Shown: in pieces, positions 9,061 through 18,939 of the stretch | Position numbering within the stretch: the stretch's first letter is position 1 | How the letters are laid out: each line of letters starts with the position of its first letter | Assembly: GCF_002734285.1 (NCBI RefSeq) | Contig: NZ_NSEA01000003.1 | Coordinates: 248,001-312,000 of the forward strand | From: Fredinandcohnia onubensis | Lineage (GTDB): Bacteria; Bacillota; Bacilli; Bacillales; Bacillaceae_L | Direction of reading: 5' to 3' | DNA: 64,000 bases | Program-made: the position numbers and the translations under genes | The notes under the pieces: generated by a model | Seen by the model: the letters and a program-made list of their open reading frames with translations, nothing else | Told to the model about the DNA's origin: nothing | Database searches by the model: none

Positions 9061-9098
9061 TGTGTTGAAATTTAAAGTTTAGTTAGAGGGTGTAACAC

Positions 9099-9962
9099 AT
9101 GCCACAATTTTTTCTCAATAAGCGACTAATCATCTTACTTGTTTGTATCATCGTTCTAGTGGCATTGATTGGATTTTCCTTACAAGAGCGTAACAAATTA
9201 TCATGGCCGGAGCAATTTATAAAAGACTCAGTTGGCTGGGTTCAAAGTGTTTTTCATCAGCCCTCACAAGCCATCGCGGGATTTTTTGATAATATAAATC
9301 ATATTCAAAATACATATGAAGAGAATAAACTCTTAAAGGAAAAGCTTGATTCCTATGGTCAATTAGAAGCAAAAGTACAGGAGTTAGAAAAAGAAAATGG
9401 AAAATTACGTGACGTCCTGGAAAAAACGGAATCACTTGATCATTTTAATAAAATACAGGCCACTGTAATAGGACGTAATCCTGACCAATGGCATGAAATT
9501 ATTACAGTAAATCGAGGGACTCGACATGGTGTGGAAGTTGACATGGCGGTGATCACCTCAAAAGGATTAATTGGAAAGGTAAAGCATGCTAACACTTTTA
9601 CTTCTACCATCCAGCTTTTGAGCTCTCCTAATCGGATTAATCGAATCTCTGCTTACATTCAAGGGGAATCAAAGATTATGGGGTTAATAGAGGGGTATGA
9701 CGAAGAAAAAGAAGCTTTACTATTTAAAATCAATACGCCAGATTCTAAAATTGAAAAAGATCAAAAGGTACTTACTTCCGGGCTAGGTGGAATTTTCCCA
9801 AGTGAACTGTATATTGGTGAGGTTATGGATATTGTACCGGACGATTATGGATTAACAAAGACAGCTTATATCAGGCCGGCCGCTGATTTTTATGAAATCG
9901 ATCATGTTATCATTGTCGAGAGAACGATGATTGTACCGGAAGAGGAGGAGGAAGAATCGTGA
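9099..9962 (+). CDS. mreC: Rod shape-determining protein MreC
   Basis: A 287-residue bitopic membrane protein. The N-terminal membrane helix is at about residues 8-26, a coiled coil runs over about 68-112, and two extracytoplasmic beta-barrel domains follow (about 115-275). MreC links MreB filaments to the elongation transpeptidases through MreD and RodA. The C-terminus is acidic (PEEEEEES). The stop overlaps the mreD GTG start by four bases (GTGA), typical of coupled translation. Confidence 0.95.
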   Translation: MPQFFLNKRLIILLVCIIVLVALIGFSLQERNKLSWPEQFIKDSVGWVQSVFHQPSQAIAGFFDNINHIQNTYEENKLLKEKLDSYGQLEAKVQELEKENGKLRDVLEKTESLDHFNKIQATVIGRNPDQWHEIITVNRGTRHGVEVDMAVITSKGLIGKVKHANTFTSTIQLLSSPNRINRISAYIQGESKIMGLIEGYDEEKEALLFKINTPDSKIEKDQKVLTSGLGGIFPSELYIGEVMDIVPDDYGLTKTAYIRPAADFYEIDHVIIVERTMIVPEEEEEES

Positions 9963-10468
9963 AGCGTTTCGTTCTTCCCCTTATTTTGTCCTTTGTTTTT
10001 TTACTTGAGAGCAGCTTTGTTGATTTAGTGCCAGCAGATATTTTTCACAAAGAAAATGTCTTTGTACCTCGTTTTTTATTTTTACTGATTGCTTTTATTA
10101 CAGTCTATTTTAATAAACCAATTGGACTTTTATATGGGGCTATCTTTGGTTTACTTTATGATATTGTTTACACGGAAGTTTTAGGAGTTTATTTATTTTT
10201 ATACACACTTGTGGTCTATCTTATTTCCTGGGCAAGCCGAATTTTACAAACAAATATCTTTGTCATCTCTCTTCTAAGCCTCATTGGAATCTTTGCTTTG
10301 GAATTTTGTGTATATGGTGTAAATTTGGTAATCGGTACTACAACAATTTCAATAGAACGATTCCTTCAAATCCGAATTTTACCGACGTTACTAATAAATA
10401 GTATATTTATACTAGTGTTTGCATTTCCCTTTAAGAAATTACTAGGAAAGCTGCATAGTGAAGAATAA
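9959..10468 (+). CDS. mreD: Rod shape-determining protein MreD
   Basis: A 169-residue, very hydrophobic protein with five or so membrane segments and a short basic C-terminus. MreD is part of the elongasome and holds MreC in the membrane. The GTG start overlaps the end of mreC by four bases, and GGAGGAGG lies about ten bases before it. The size fits the family. There is no terminator before minC, so minCD may be read from the same transcript as well as from its own start. Confidence 0.93.
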   Translation: MKRFVLPLILSFVFLLESSFVDLVPADIFHKENVFVPRFLFLLIAFITVYFNKPIGLLYGAIFGLLYDIVYTEVLGVYLFLYTLVVYLISWASRILQTNIFVISLLSLIGIFALEFCVYGVNLVIGTTTISIERFLQIRILPTLLINSIFILVFAFPFKKLLGKLHSEE

Positions 10469-10560
10469 GTAGAATTTGATAGAATCTCTTAAAAAAATTT
10501 GATAATTAACAGGAAAAATGGAGTCTCTTGTTGAAGTATATTATCGTTGAGGTGAACGTC

Positions 10561-11244
10561 GTGAAAGGACAAAAACAACAGTATGTTACAATAAAAGGGA
10601 CAAAAGACGGACTAACGTTGCATCTCGATGATTCTTGTTCATTTAAAGAGCTGATCGAAGACTTAGAGATTAAGCTTTCCTTGAATCAGAAGCGGAATGA
10701 TGATGTTCCGTTTGTTCCTGTTAAAGTAAAGATTGGTAATCGCTTTTTATCACAAGATCAAGAAGAAGAAATCAGGTCGATTATTCGAAATAAAAAACAT
10801 TTAGTCGTAGATTTAATTGATAGTAATGTCATTACTAAACAAGAAGCAGAAGAGATGAGAAAGAAGCATGAAATCGTTTCTGTTGCTAAGGTGATTCGTT
10901 CTGGACAAGTTCTTAAGGTTGAAGGAGATCTTATGCTAGTCGGTGACGTGAATCCTGGAGCTACTGTGATTGCTGGAGGAAATATTTTTATCTTAGGCAC
11001 TTTACGTGGAATTGCACATGCCGGTTTCAATGGAAGAAGAGATGCAATCATCACTGCGTCCGTTATGAAACCTACACAGCTTCGAATTGGTGATATCATG
11101 AATAGAGCACCAGACGCTGTTCAAACAGAAAACAATCTAATGGAATGTGCCTATGTGGACGATAATGAGACAATTGTAGTAGATAGATTGCAACAGTTAA
11201 CTCATTTAAGACCTAATTTAACAAGGTTAGAAGGGGGAATCTAG
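10561..11244 (+). CDS. minC: Septum site-determining protein MinC
   Basis: A 227-residue inhibitor of FtsZ assembly. The N-terminal domain (about 1-100) begins with the typical [15 protein letters not shown] stretch. The C-terminal beta-helix (about 120-222) contains '[19 protein letters not shown]' and binds MinD. The GTG at 10561 is chosen because GAGGTGA lies six bases upstream and the N-terminus then matches MinC. A TTG at 10528 is in frame but would add eleven atypical residues. MinD follows after a two-base gap. Confidence 0.95.
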   Translation: MKGQKQQYVTIKGTKDGLTLHLDDSCSFKELIEDLEIKLSLNQKRNDDVPFVPVKVKIGNRFLSQDQEEEIRSIIRNKKHLVVDLIDSNVITKQEAEEMRKKHEIVSVAKVIRSGQVLKVEGDLMLVGDVNPGATVIAGGNIFILGTLRGIAHAGFNGRRDAIITASVMKPTQLRIGDIMNRAPDAVQTENNLMECAYVDDNETIVVDRLQQLTHLRPNLTRLEGGI

Positions 11245-11246
11245 CT

Positions 11247-12047
11247 GTGGGAGAGGCTATAGTTATTACATCAGGAAAAGGTGGAGTCGGAAAGACGACC
11301 ACGTCTGCTAACGTAGGCACTTCCTTGGCTGTGCTAGGGAAACGAGTATGTTTAATAGATACAGATATTGGCCTGCGTAATCTAGATGTTGTTATGGGTC
11401 TTGAAAATCGCATCATTTATGACTTAGTTGACGTTATTCAGGGGCGTTGTAAGCTTAAACAAGCCTTAGTTAAGGATAAAAGATTCGATGACCATCTTTA
11501 TTTACTGCCAGCAGCCCAAACAAGTGATAAAACCGCAGTAGAACCTAGCCAAATGAAGAATTTGGTAGAGGAGTTAAAACAGGATTTTGATTATATTATC
11601 ATCGACTGTCCTGCCGGTATTGAACAAGGCTTTCAAAATGCTATTGCTGGAGCTGACAAAGCGATTGTTGTAACAACACCAGAAACTTCTGCAGTTCGAG
11701 ACGCCGACCGCATAATTGGTTTACTTGAAAAAGAGGATGTCGAGCCACCACGTCTCATCGTAAACCGGATTCGGAATCATATGATGAAATCGGGAGAGAT
11801 GCTTGATATTGATGAAATTGTGACACATCTCTCAATCGACTTAATCGGAATTGTCGCAGATGATGATGAAGTCATTAAGGCTTCAAATAGTGGTGAGCCA
11901 ATTGCCTTAAATTCAAGCAGTAAAACAGCCATCTCATATCGAAATATAGCGCGAAGAATTTTAGGAGAGTCGATTCCACTTCAATCTCTTGAAAACGATC
12001 CTAAAGGGATGTTCTCAAAGATAAAGAAATTCTTTGGAGTACGTTAA
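11247..12047 (+). CDS. minD: Septum site-determining ATPase MinD
   Basis: A 266-residue ParA/MinD-type ATPase that recruits MinC to the membrane near the poles. The deviant Walker A motif SGKGGVGKTT is at residues 9-18. The 'YIIIDCPAGIE' Walker B segment is present. The C-terminus ends in a short amphipathic helix (FSKIKKFFGVR), the membrane-targeting sequence. It starts with GTG after a GGGGG-rich ribosome-binding site. A strong terminator follows, so the mre-min unit ends here. In B. subtilis the next gene is spoIVFA; here a large protease gene intervenes. Confidence 0.97.
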   Translation: MGEAIVITSGKGGVGKTTTSANVGTSLAVLGKRVCLIDTDIGLRNLDVVMGLENRIIYDLVDVIQGRCKLKQALVKDKRFDDHLYLLPAAQTSDKTAVEPSQMKNLVEELKQDFDYIIIDCPAGIEQGFQNAIAGADKAIVVTTPETSAVRDADRIIGLLEKEDVEPPRLIVNRIRNHMMKSGEMLDIDEIVTHLSIDLIGIVADDDEVIKASNSGEPIALNSSSKTAISYRNIARRILGESIPLQSLENDPKGMFSKIKKFFGVR

Positions 12048-12077
12048 ACCACCTTACAAAATAAGGTGGTTTTTTAT
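12047..12077 (+). terminator. Intrinsic terminator after minD
   Basis: AACCACCTTA/TAAGGTGGTT with a five-base loop is followed by a T-run. It begins at the last base of minD. Confidence 0.85.
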
Positions 12078-12694
12078 TATTGTAAAAAGATCTTCTTAAA
12101 GTGTTGCTACTATAAATTTAACTAAAGCTATGAGAATTTAGTCCTTCCCCGTCATATCTAAGAATCTAAATTAGGAGACTCTACCTATCGAGTTACTAAA
12201 ATACAAAGGGATAAATTACCAGTTTTTGATTCGCCTAAATAATTCCAAAAAAATAAGAAGGAGAAAATAATCATTTTTGGAAAATAATTTGGAAATTCTT
12301 TACAAGTGAGACGTTCTACCTAACGAATAAATTAGTAATCTTTTTTTATCAAAGGTAAAGCAAAGTCCCTATTTTCTTGAAAAACCCCCAAAAAATATAT
12401 AGTGAAACGAATATATATTACTTCGTACTAAACTCCTTATTTGTCTTTTTCCATATAATACAAATTAACCAAATTCTGAATCTTCAAACAAATAAGTCGT
12501 TTTTCGACACTTTTTTCATCTTTTTTTAGCTAAGGTTAATTCATACCTGTACTTCTACATAATGTTATTTCCGGATGGGAATACGCGGTATCTATCTTAG
12601 AGAAATGGGAAAAGACCCCGTAACATTGGAGTATAGGAATCTATCGAAAGGAGGAAATAATTCAGATCGTAAAAAAATAAAGGGAGGAAACTTG
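12078..12694. other. 617-base AT-rich region between minD and the subtilase gene
   Basis: I found no convincing gene on either strand. The region is AT-rich with many A and T runs. It should hold the promoter of the protease gene, but I could not pick a -35/-10 pair with good spacing. Near the 3-prime end are two strong ribosome-binding sites. AAAGGAGG at 12647-12654 has no ATG, GTG or TTG at the right distance. GGGAGG at 12682-12687 serves the protease start. Confidence 0.6.
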
Positions 12695-15600
12695 ATGAGG
12701 AAAAAAGGGAAACGTAGGTTAACAAAGGTTGCAAGTATCGTAATGTGTGCGTTATTACTAGCACCTAGTGTAATGGCTTCGCAAACATTTGCTCAGGCAA
12801 AGGAACCTTCGACATCTTTTCTAGGAAATAAAAAGGATGTGGCTTCTAGTAAAATTTCTAAAAGCTTACAAGACCAATTCGCCGATGAGAAGATGGTTAC
12901 TTTTCTTGTGAAATTCAAGGAACAAGTTGATTCCAAAAAAGTAGCAGATGAAGCAGCTAAAAAAGCTAGTATCCAAAAATCTACTGTAGCTAAAACAAAA
13001 TCGATTAAACGAAACGCAATCGTCTCAGAGCTACGTACAACAGCAATCGAAACACAGGGTGAGGTTAAGGCATATCTTCAAAAAGAAGAGGCTTCCGGAA
13101 ATGCAAAGGATATTAAATCCTTCTTCATTGTAAACGGAATGGCTGTTACGGCAACGAAAGATGTTATGGAGAAAATTGCATCGTTTCCTGAGGTTGAAAA
13201 AGTGTTACCTAATGAAACACGAACATTGCATGTTCCAGTAACAGAAAAGTCTGCAGTAGCAGTTGAATCCAAAGCGACCCCTCAAAACATTGAATGGAAT
13301 ATTGATCGTGTTGGGGCTCCGCAGGTTTGGGAGATGGGAATAGATGGAGCTGGTACGGTTGTCGCTAGCATTGATACGGGTGTTCAATGGAATCACCCAG
13401 CATTAATGGAGCAGTATCGTGGATATGATCCAGCTAATCCAAACAATCCTAACCACCAGTATAGCTGGTTTGATGCAACTGCTGGTCAATCTACTCCATA
13501 TGATGATCTCGGTCACGGAACACATGTTACGGGGACTATGGTTGGCGCAGAGCCAAATGGTGCAAATCAGATTGGTGTTGCTCCAGGTGCTAAGTGGATT
13601 GCAGTTAAGGCATTTACAGATGCTGGAGGGTCCGATATTGACTTATTAGAAGCAGGGGAATGGATTATCGCTCCTGGTGGTAATCCGGATATGGCTCCTG
13701 ATGTTGTTAACAATTCATGGGGTGGAGGACCTGGTTTAGATGAATGGTATCGTCCAATGGTGCAAAACTGGAGAGCAGCCGATATTTTCCCAGAGTTTTC
13801 TGCTGGTAATACAACTTTATTTAATCCAGGTGGCCCAGGCTCAATTGCTACACCAGCAAACTATCCTGAATCGTTTGCAACAGGAGCTACAGATATCAAT
13901 GATCGTTTGGCAGGTTTCTCGTTACAAGGTCCTTCACCATATGAAGGAGATATTAAACCAGATATTTCAGCTCCAGGTGTGAATATTCGTTCTTCAGTTC
14001 CTGGTAGTGGATATGAAGGTGGCTGGAATGGAACATCAATGGCAGGTCCGCATATTTCTGCTATTGTAGCTTTATTAAAACAAGCAAATGCATCATTAAC
14101 GATTGAACAAATTGAAGAGATTATTACTTCAACTGCAACGCCTTTAACTGACGGTACTTTTCCAGAATCACCTAACTTTGGTTATGGCTATGGTTTGGCT
14201 AATGCCTATCTAGCTGTATCTTCAGTTGCTTCTGGACTAGGGAAAATTAAAGGTCAAGTTGCAAAAGATGGTGTGGATGAAGAGGCTCCAACGTTTGAAC
14301 ATGCAGCTCCTTCTGAAACCTATGCAGGAATGGAATTACCACTTTCTATTTCAGTACAAGACAATGTAAGCATTACAACTGTTGTGCTTCAATATGAAAA
14401 TCAAGATGGTGAATGGGTGAATGTTACAGCTACTCAGACATCAGGAACGTACAATGAAGGAACATTTGAAGCAGTGATTCCAGGGGAAGACATTGCAGAG
14501 CCTTCTGTTTCATATCGATGGCAGGTTGTTGATTTTGGTCAAAATGACGTAACGACTGATGAATATGAAGTTACTGTACAGCCGGGTATTTCAGTAGGTT
14601 ATTTCCAAGACTTTGAATCTACTCCTGTAGGTTGGTTCTCTTATGGTGCGGAGGATACTTGGCAATGGGGTGCTCCAACAAGTGGACCAAATAGTGCGCA
14701 TTCTGGAGAAAAAGTATATGCTACAAATCTAGCTGGACAATATAATAGCCGCGCAAATATGACACTTGTGATGCCACCAATTGACCTACCTGAAGGTCCA
14801 GCATACCTGCAATACATGAACTGGTTTAATCTTGAACGTAACTGGGATTACGGCCATGTATTTGTATCTACTGATATGGAAAATTGGACACAATTACTAC
14901 GTATCACAGATACATCTTCTGGATGGCAATCTGCAGAAATTGATTTATCAGATTATGCGGGACAGCGTGTATATATTGGCTTCAATGTAACAACGGATGG
15001 AAGTGTTACACGTGATGGCTGGTACATTGATGATGTACGCCTTTCGAATGAGCAACAGCCAGGTCAAAGTAAAGCCCAATTAGGAGTACAGCCTACGAAG
15101 GGTGACAGCGCGGATAGAGGGGATAGCTCAGTTTCTCTTAAAGAAGGAGAAAAAGTTGATCCTGCAAAAATTCAGCCAGAAGGTTCTTACATCGACTTCA
15201 AGGAAGTAGATGTTAAAGAAACTAGCCCACAAGCTTTACCTTTAAATGCTCAAGTGAGTGTATTAGAATCGGGCAGGTCTGTTACAACTAATCCAGCCAC
15301 CGGAGCTTATGAATTAATTCACGGCACAGGTGATTTTACAGTAGTTGCTGAAAGCTACGGATATCATGCAGCACAACAAACTGTAACAGTCGAGGCAGAT
15401 GGTGAAGCAGTAGCAAACTTTGTTTTAGAGGAGAAAGCACAAGGAACAGTGACAGGCACGATTACAAATGCGGCAACAGGTGAACCTGTTTCAGGTGCAA
15501 CTCTCTTACTCGTAGAGGATGCAAATGTTAGTCCTGTTGAGACAGATGAAAATGGTCAGTATTCACTTACTGCATATGAAGGTACGTATACTGTTCGTGT

Positions 15601-17104
15601 AATGGCACCTTCCTATTATAGTGAATCATTTGAAGTTGTTCTCGAAGGAAATGGTGAAGTGGCACAAAACATAGAATTAAGACCATTCATTGGATATCCA
15701 GGTGAAATTGGTTATGACGATGGAACTGCAGAAAATGCACGTGCTTTCTATGATGCTGGTAACGGCTGGGCAGTGAAAATGTCATTAAATGAAGGTCAAA
15801 ATGCTGCTCTTGTTACAGGAGGACAATTCCGTTTCTGGGATACAACATGGCCAACTCCAGGAGGAACTGATTTCAAAGTAGAAGTATGGGATGCAACTGG
15901 AACAGATGGAGCGCCAGGTAAAAAGCTTGCTGGGCCAATTGATGCAACTGCTCTACGAACTGGTGAATGGACAAATGTGGACCTTGCAGCTGAAGGAATC
16001 ATCGTAGAAGGAGACTTCTACATGGTATACATTCAAGCAGATCCAAATCCAAATGCACCAGGACTTGGGACCGATGAAGATGGGGAGTATTCAGGTCGTA
16101 GCTGGCAGTTTGTTGGAGGAGCCTGGTCATTAGCTCCAGAGGCTGAAGGTAATTACATGATTCGTGCAACAGTTAATTATGAGGTAACGGCTCCGACCAT
16201 TACTTCTCCAATTACAGGAGCTTACACGAACGAATCAACTGTTACTGTTGAAGGAAAGGCAGCCCCTACAACAACTGTTCATATCTTTAACAATGAGGAA
16301 GAAGTAGCGACAACGGACACAACTGATGCAGGTACTTTCTCTGTGGATGTTGAATTGCAAGATGGTGAGAATTCACTAACAGCTAAGGCATCAACTGACA
16401 CGGGTATTACCGATGCATCAGAACCTGTAGTTGTTGTGCTTGATCAAACATCTCCGGAACTCGCAATCACAAGCCCAGAAGATGGTGCAAAGACAAATAA
16501 AGAAACGGTAACTGTAACAGGTAATGTACAGGATGAGAATATTGAATCTGTGACAGTAAACGGAGAGAATGCAACGATTACAGACGGTAGTTTCTCAAAA
16601 CGCATTTTAGTTGAAAATGGCGAAAATAATATCGAGGTCGTTGCTACTGATAAAGCAGGTAATACAACTACTAATCAAGTTACGTTGACGGCTAAATTCG
16701 GTGAAATTACTATAGCTGACCTTAAACCTACTGAGGATGTACATTTGAAATCAGGTGAAAGTGTGAAGATTGAATTCACAACTGAACCTGGATTAAATGC
16801 AACCTATGCGATTCGCTTACCTTTAACGAACGCTAAAGCTGATCTTAGCAATGCTACAGAACTTCCAATACAAGAGGTATCACCGGGTGTATACGAAGGG
16901 TATTGGACAGCAATTTCAAGCGTTGTAGCCGAAGGTGCTGAAATTGAGGTTATTGTAAGGGATGAATTTGGAAACGAGGCACGACAAGTAGCAACTGGTA
17001 AGCTGTTTATCAATGTACAAGAAGATGATGGCAAGCCAGGAAAAGGTAAGCCGGGAAAACCAGGAAAGCCAGGTAAACCTGACAAACCAGGAAAGAATAA
17101 ATAG
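12695..17104 (+). CDS. bpr: Secreted S8 serine protease, bacillopeptidase F-like
   Basis: A 1469-residue extracellular subtilase. The ATG at 12695 has GGGAGG seven bases upstream and opens a classic signal peptide (basic RKKGKRR, hydrophobic core, likely cut near ASQTFAQA). An inhibitor-type prodomain spans about 60-180. The catalytic domain spans about 200-510, with Asp227 (SIDTG), His274 (GHGTH), Asn339 and Ser448 (GTSMAG); the triad is intact. After it come an immune-inhibitor-A-like beta-sandwich (about 635-785), carboxypeptidase-regulatory-like repeats (about 850-998), a further beta domain (about 1000-1165) and two Ig-like modules (about 1166-1335). The tail is Lys/Pro/Gly-rich. Size and layout match B. 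subtilis bacillopeptidase F, which lies elsewhere in that genome. The symbol is by resemblance only. Confidence 0.85.
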   Translation: MRKKGKRRLTKVASIVMCALLLAPSVMASQTFAQAKEPSTSFLGNKKDVASSKISKSLQDQFADEKMVTFLVKFKEQVDSKKVADEAAKKASIQKSTVAKTKSIKRNAIVSELRTTAIETQGEVKAYLQKEEASGNAKDIKSFFIVNGMAVTATKDVMEKIASFPEVEKVLPNETRTLHVPVTEKSAVAVESKATPQNIEWNIDRVGAPQVWEMGIDGAGTVVASIDTGVQWNHPALMEQYRGYDPANPNNPNHQYSWFDATAGQSTPYDDLGHGTHVTGTMVGAEPNGANQIGVAPGAKWIAVKAFTDAGGSDIDLLEAGEWIIAPGGNPDMAPDVVNNSWGGGPGLDEWYRPMVQNWRAADIFPEFSAGNTTLFNPGGPGSIATPANYPESFATGATDINDRLAGFSLQGPSPYEGDIKPDISAPGVNIRSSVPGSGYEGGWNGTSMAGPHISAIVALLKQANASLTIEQIEEIITSTATPLTDGTFPESPNFGYGYGLANAYLAVSSVASGLGKIKGQVAKDGVDEEAPTFEHAAPSETYAGMELPLSISVQDNVSITTVVLQYENQDGEWVNVTATQTSGTYNEGTFEAVIPGEDIAEPSVSYRWQVVDFGQNDVTTDEYEVTVQPGISVGYFQDFESTPVGWFSYGAEDTWQWGAPTSGPNSAHSGEKVYATNLAGQYNSRANMTLVMPPIDLPEGPAYLQYMNWFNLERNWDYGHVFVSTDMENWTQLLRITDTSSGWQSAEIDLSDYAGQRVYIGFNVTTDGSVTRDGWYIDDVRLSNEQQPGQSKAQLGVQPTKGDSADRGDSSVSLKEGEKVDPAKIQPEGSYIDFKEVDVKETSPQALPLNAQVSVLESGRSVTTNPATGAYELIHGTGDFTVVAESYGYHAAQQTVTVEADGEAVANFVLEEKAQGTVTGTITNAATGEPVSGATLLLVEDANVSPVETDENGQYSLTAYEGTYTVRVMAPSYYSESFEVVLEGNGEVAQNIELRPFIGYPGEIGYDDGTAENARAFYDAGNGWAVKMSLNEGQNAALVTGGQFRFWDTTWPTPGGTDFKVEVWDATGTDGAPGKKLAGPIDATALRTGEWTNVDLAAEGIIVEGDFYMVYIQADPNPNAPGLGTDEDGEYSGRSWQFVGGAWSLAPEAEGNYMIRATVNYEVTAPTITSPITGAYTNESTVTVEGKAAPTTTVHIFNNEEEVATTDTTDAGTFSVDVELQDGENSLTAKASTDTGITDASEPVVVVLDQTSPELAITSPEDGAKTNKETVTVTGNVQDENIESVTVNGENATITDGSFSKRILVENGENNIEVVATDKAGNTTTNQVTLTAKFGEITIADLKPTEDVHLKSGESVKIEFTTEPGLNATYAIRLPLTNAKADLSNATELPIQEVSPGVYEGYWTAISSVVAEGAEIEVIVRDEFGNEARQVATGKLFINVQEDDGKPGKGKPGKPGKPGKPDKPGKNK

Positions 17105-17119
17105 TTTTTTAAAGGGAGA

Positions 17120-17152
17120 GGAGGATGCAGAGAAATCGCATCCTTCTTTTTC
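17120..17152 (+). terminator. Intrinsic terminator after the subtilase gene
   Basis: The stem GGATGC/GCATCC with a nine-base loop is followed by TTCTTTTTC. Confidence 0.7.
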
Positions 17153-17268
17153 GATGATAATTAAATGAAAGATAGATCATTTGATTACAAGTGTTTCAAA
17201 TTGTCATAACTGACGTCCTTCAATCATAAACTTGTACAAATAATATGGACAAGGGATGATGTGAATAT

Positions 17269-18048
17269 ATGAGTAATCGAGCGAATGAAATTAGAAGACG
17301 GATTGCGAAGAGAAAGCGTTCCAGATACCCGAGCCCCACTAATCCACATAAGACAGTTCCTCCCTTTTTAGCAAATGATGAGGAACGATTTGGAGGCAGT
17401 ACTTACGCCTCTTTCGATGGGGGTGGACCTGGAGATGGAGGCCATCCACTCTTTCGAAAAGAAGTTTTTTTATTTAAGGTACTTCTGTCAGCAATCCTCG
17501 TGTTGTCAATTGGAATTATATTTAAAAATCAGTCACCAAATTTTGAAAAAGTCCGGCATTTTGTATCTAGTACAATGGAAACTGAATTTCAATTTGCGGC
17601 AGTAACCGAATGGTATAAAGATACATTTGGCAGTCCACTTGCTTTACTTCCTATTAATCAAAACAAAGGGCAGGTTGATACATCAGAACCTGGTAAATAT
17701 GCCCTTCCTGCAGCTGGAACAGTGACTGAAACCTTTGAGGCGAATGGTCAAGGGATTATGGTTGAAACGGACAGCAAAGTAGTAGAAGCAATGAATGCAG
17801 GAAATGTGACGGAAGTTGCAGTTAAAGGTGATCTAGGCAAAACAGTTGTTATCCAGCATAGTGATGGAACTGAAACTTGGTATGGAAATCTAGGATCAGT
17901 AGATGTAAAACTATATGATTATGTAGAAACAGGACAAGAGGTAGGGAAGGTACAAGACCCAAAAGGGGAGAACAAAGGTACGTATTATTTTGCAATAAAG
18001 CAAGGTGAAACATTTATTGACCCGATACAGGTGATAAAATTTGAATAA
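17269..18048 (+). CDS. spoIVFA: SpoIVFA, regulator of the SpoIVFB protease
   Basis: A 259-residue membrane protein of the outer forespore membrane. It has a basic cytoplasmic N-terminus with RRRIAKRKRSR, one membrane helix at about 66-86, and an extracytoplasmic LytM/M23-like domain at about 150-255. The M23 metal ligands are missing: the usual HxH site is replaced by YYFAIK. The domain is therefore a non-catalytic scaffold, as known for this family. SpoIVFA anchors BofA and SpoIVFB and is itself cleaved by SpoIVB and CtpB to release the block on pro-sigma-K processing. The end overlaps spoIVFB by eight bases, so the two are coupled. Confidence 0.93.
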   Translation: MSNRANEIRRRIAKRKRSRYPSPTNPHKTVPPFLANDEERFGGSTYASFDGGGPGDGGHPLFRKEVFLFKVLLSAILVLSIGIIFKNQSPNFEKVRHFVSSTMETEFQFAAVTEWYKDTFGSPLALLPINQNKGQVDTSEPGKYALPAAGTVTETFEANGQGIMVETDSKVVEAMNAGNVTEVAVKGDLGKTVVIQHSDGTETWYGNLGSVDVKLYDYVETGQEVGKVQDPKGENKGTYYFAIKQGETFIDPIQVIKFE

Positions 18049-18907
18049 TTACGTAAAACTTCTAAGAAAAATAGAAATACATCCACTACTCTGGCTTATC
18101 GTTGCAATTGCAGTTGTTACTGCACATTTTAGAGAGCTATTGATGCTGTTTTTAATCATATTGGTCCACGAAATGGGACATGCTGCATGTGCCCATTTTT
18201 TTTCATGGAGAATTAAAAAAATTCAGCTCCTGCCATTTGGTGGAGTGGCAGAGATGGATGAACACGGAAATCGTCCCTTGAAGGAAGAACTCCTCGTGAT
18301 ATTAGCAGGGCCCCTACAACACATTTGGTTAGTGGCTGTTGCATATTGCTTGTTTTTGGGTTCAGTCATCTCCCCAAAAACATTTGATCTTTTTCTATAT
18401 CATAACTTAGTGATTCTTATCTTTAACCTTCTTCCGATTTGGCCATTAGATGGAGGAAAACTGCTTTATTTGTTTTTTTCTTATAAGCATTCTTTTTTTG
18501 AGGCACATAAACGGATGCTTTTTGTATCTTGCTTGATAGCTGGGCTCATTTTAATTGGAATGTTACTCTATAGCCCGAACAATCTAAATCTATGGGTAAT
18601 TTTATCCTTCCTATTCTTTTCAATTATTATGGAATGGAGAAAGAGGCATTATGTCTTCATGAGATTCTTACTGGAACGCTACTACGGTAAGCAGGACACC
18701 TTTACGAAATTGAAGCCACTCGTAGTGGACGAAACAGAAATGGTATATTCTGTTCTTTCGATGTTCCAACGAGGTTGTAAACACCCCATTGTCATTAGAA
18801 AGGACGGAGAAAACCAACAGCCGCTTGATGAAAATGAGCTACTATATGCCTATTTTAATGATAAAAAGATTACTCAACCTGTCGGTGAGCTTCTCTACTT
18901 GTATTGA
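18041..18907 (+). CDS. spoIVFB: SpoIVFB, intramembrane metalloprotease for pro-sigma-K
   Basis: A 288-residue site-2-type intramembrane zinc protease. The metal and catalytic residues are in place: His43-Glu44-x-x-His47 in LVHEMGHAA, and Asp137 in NLLPIWPLDGG. About six membrane segments fill residues 10-200, and the C-terminal part looks like the cytoplasmic CBS domain. The enzyme removes the pro-sequence from sigma-K in the mother cell once SpoIVFA and BofA release it. The TTG start lies inside the end of spoIVFA with AGGTGA at the proper distance. The partner inhibitor BofA is not encoded in this window; bofC lies 9 kb downstream. Confidence 0.96.
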   Translation: MNNYVKLLRKIEIHPLLWLIVAIAVVTAHFRELLMLFLIILVHEMGHAACAHFFSWRIKKIQLLPFGGVAEMDEHGNRPLKEELLVILAGPLQHIWLVAVAYCLFLGSVISPKTFDLFLYHNLVILIFNLLPIWPLDGGKLLYLFFSYKHSFFEAHKRMLFVSCLIAGLILIGMLLYSPNNLNLWVILSFLFFSIIMEWRKRHYVFMRFLLERYYGKQDTFTKLKPLVVDETEMVYSVLSMFQRGCKHPIVIRKDGENQQPLDENELLYAYFNDKKITQPVGELLYLY

Positions 18908-18939
18908 CATTTCCAAATGAGGTACATTAAAGGAAAGAT

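Noticed and set aside
12575-12694. Forty-codon upstream extension of the protease frame
   Set aside because: The extension would bury the signal peptide; the ATG at 12695 has GGGAGG at the right distance and starts a canonical signal sequence.
13205-13982. Several open frames inside the subtilase gene on both strands
   Set aside because: All overlap the intact catalytic domain, which has its complete triad; none has an independent signal.
18904-18932. TTGACA at the spoIVFB stop codon as a promoter for rng
   Set aside because: The box at 17-base spacing is TTAAAG, a poor -10 element, so I could not support it.
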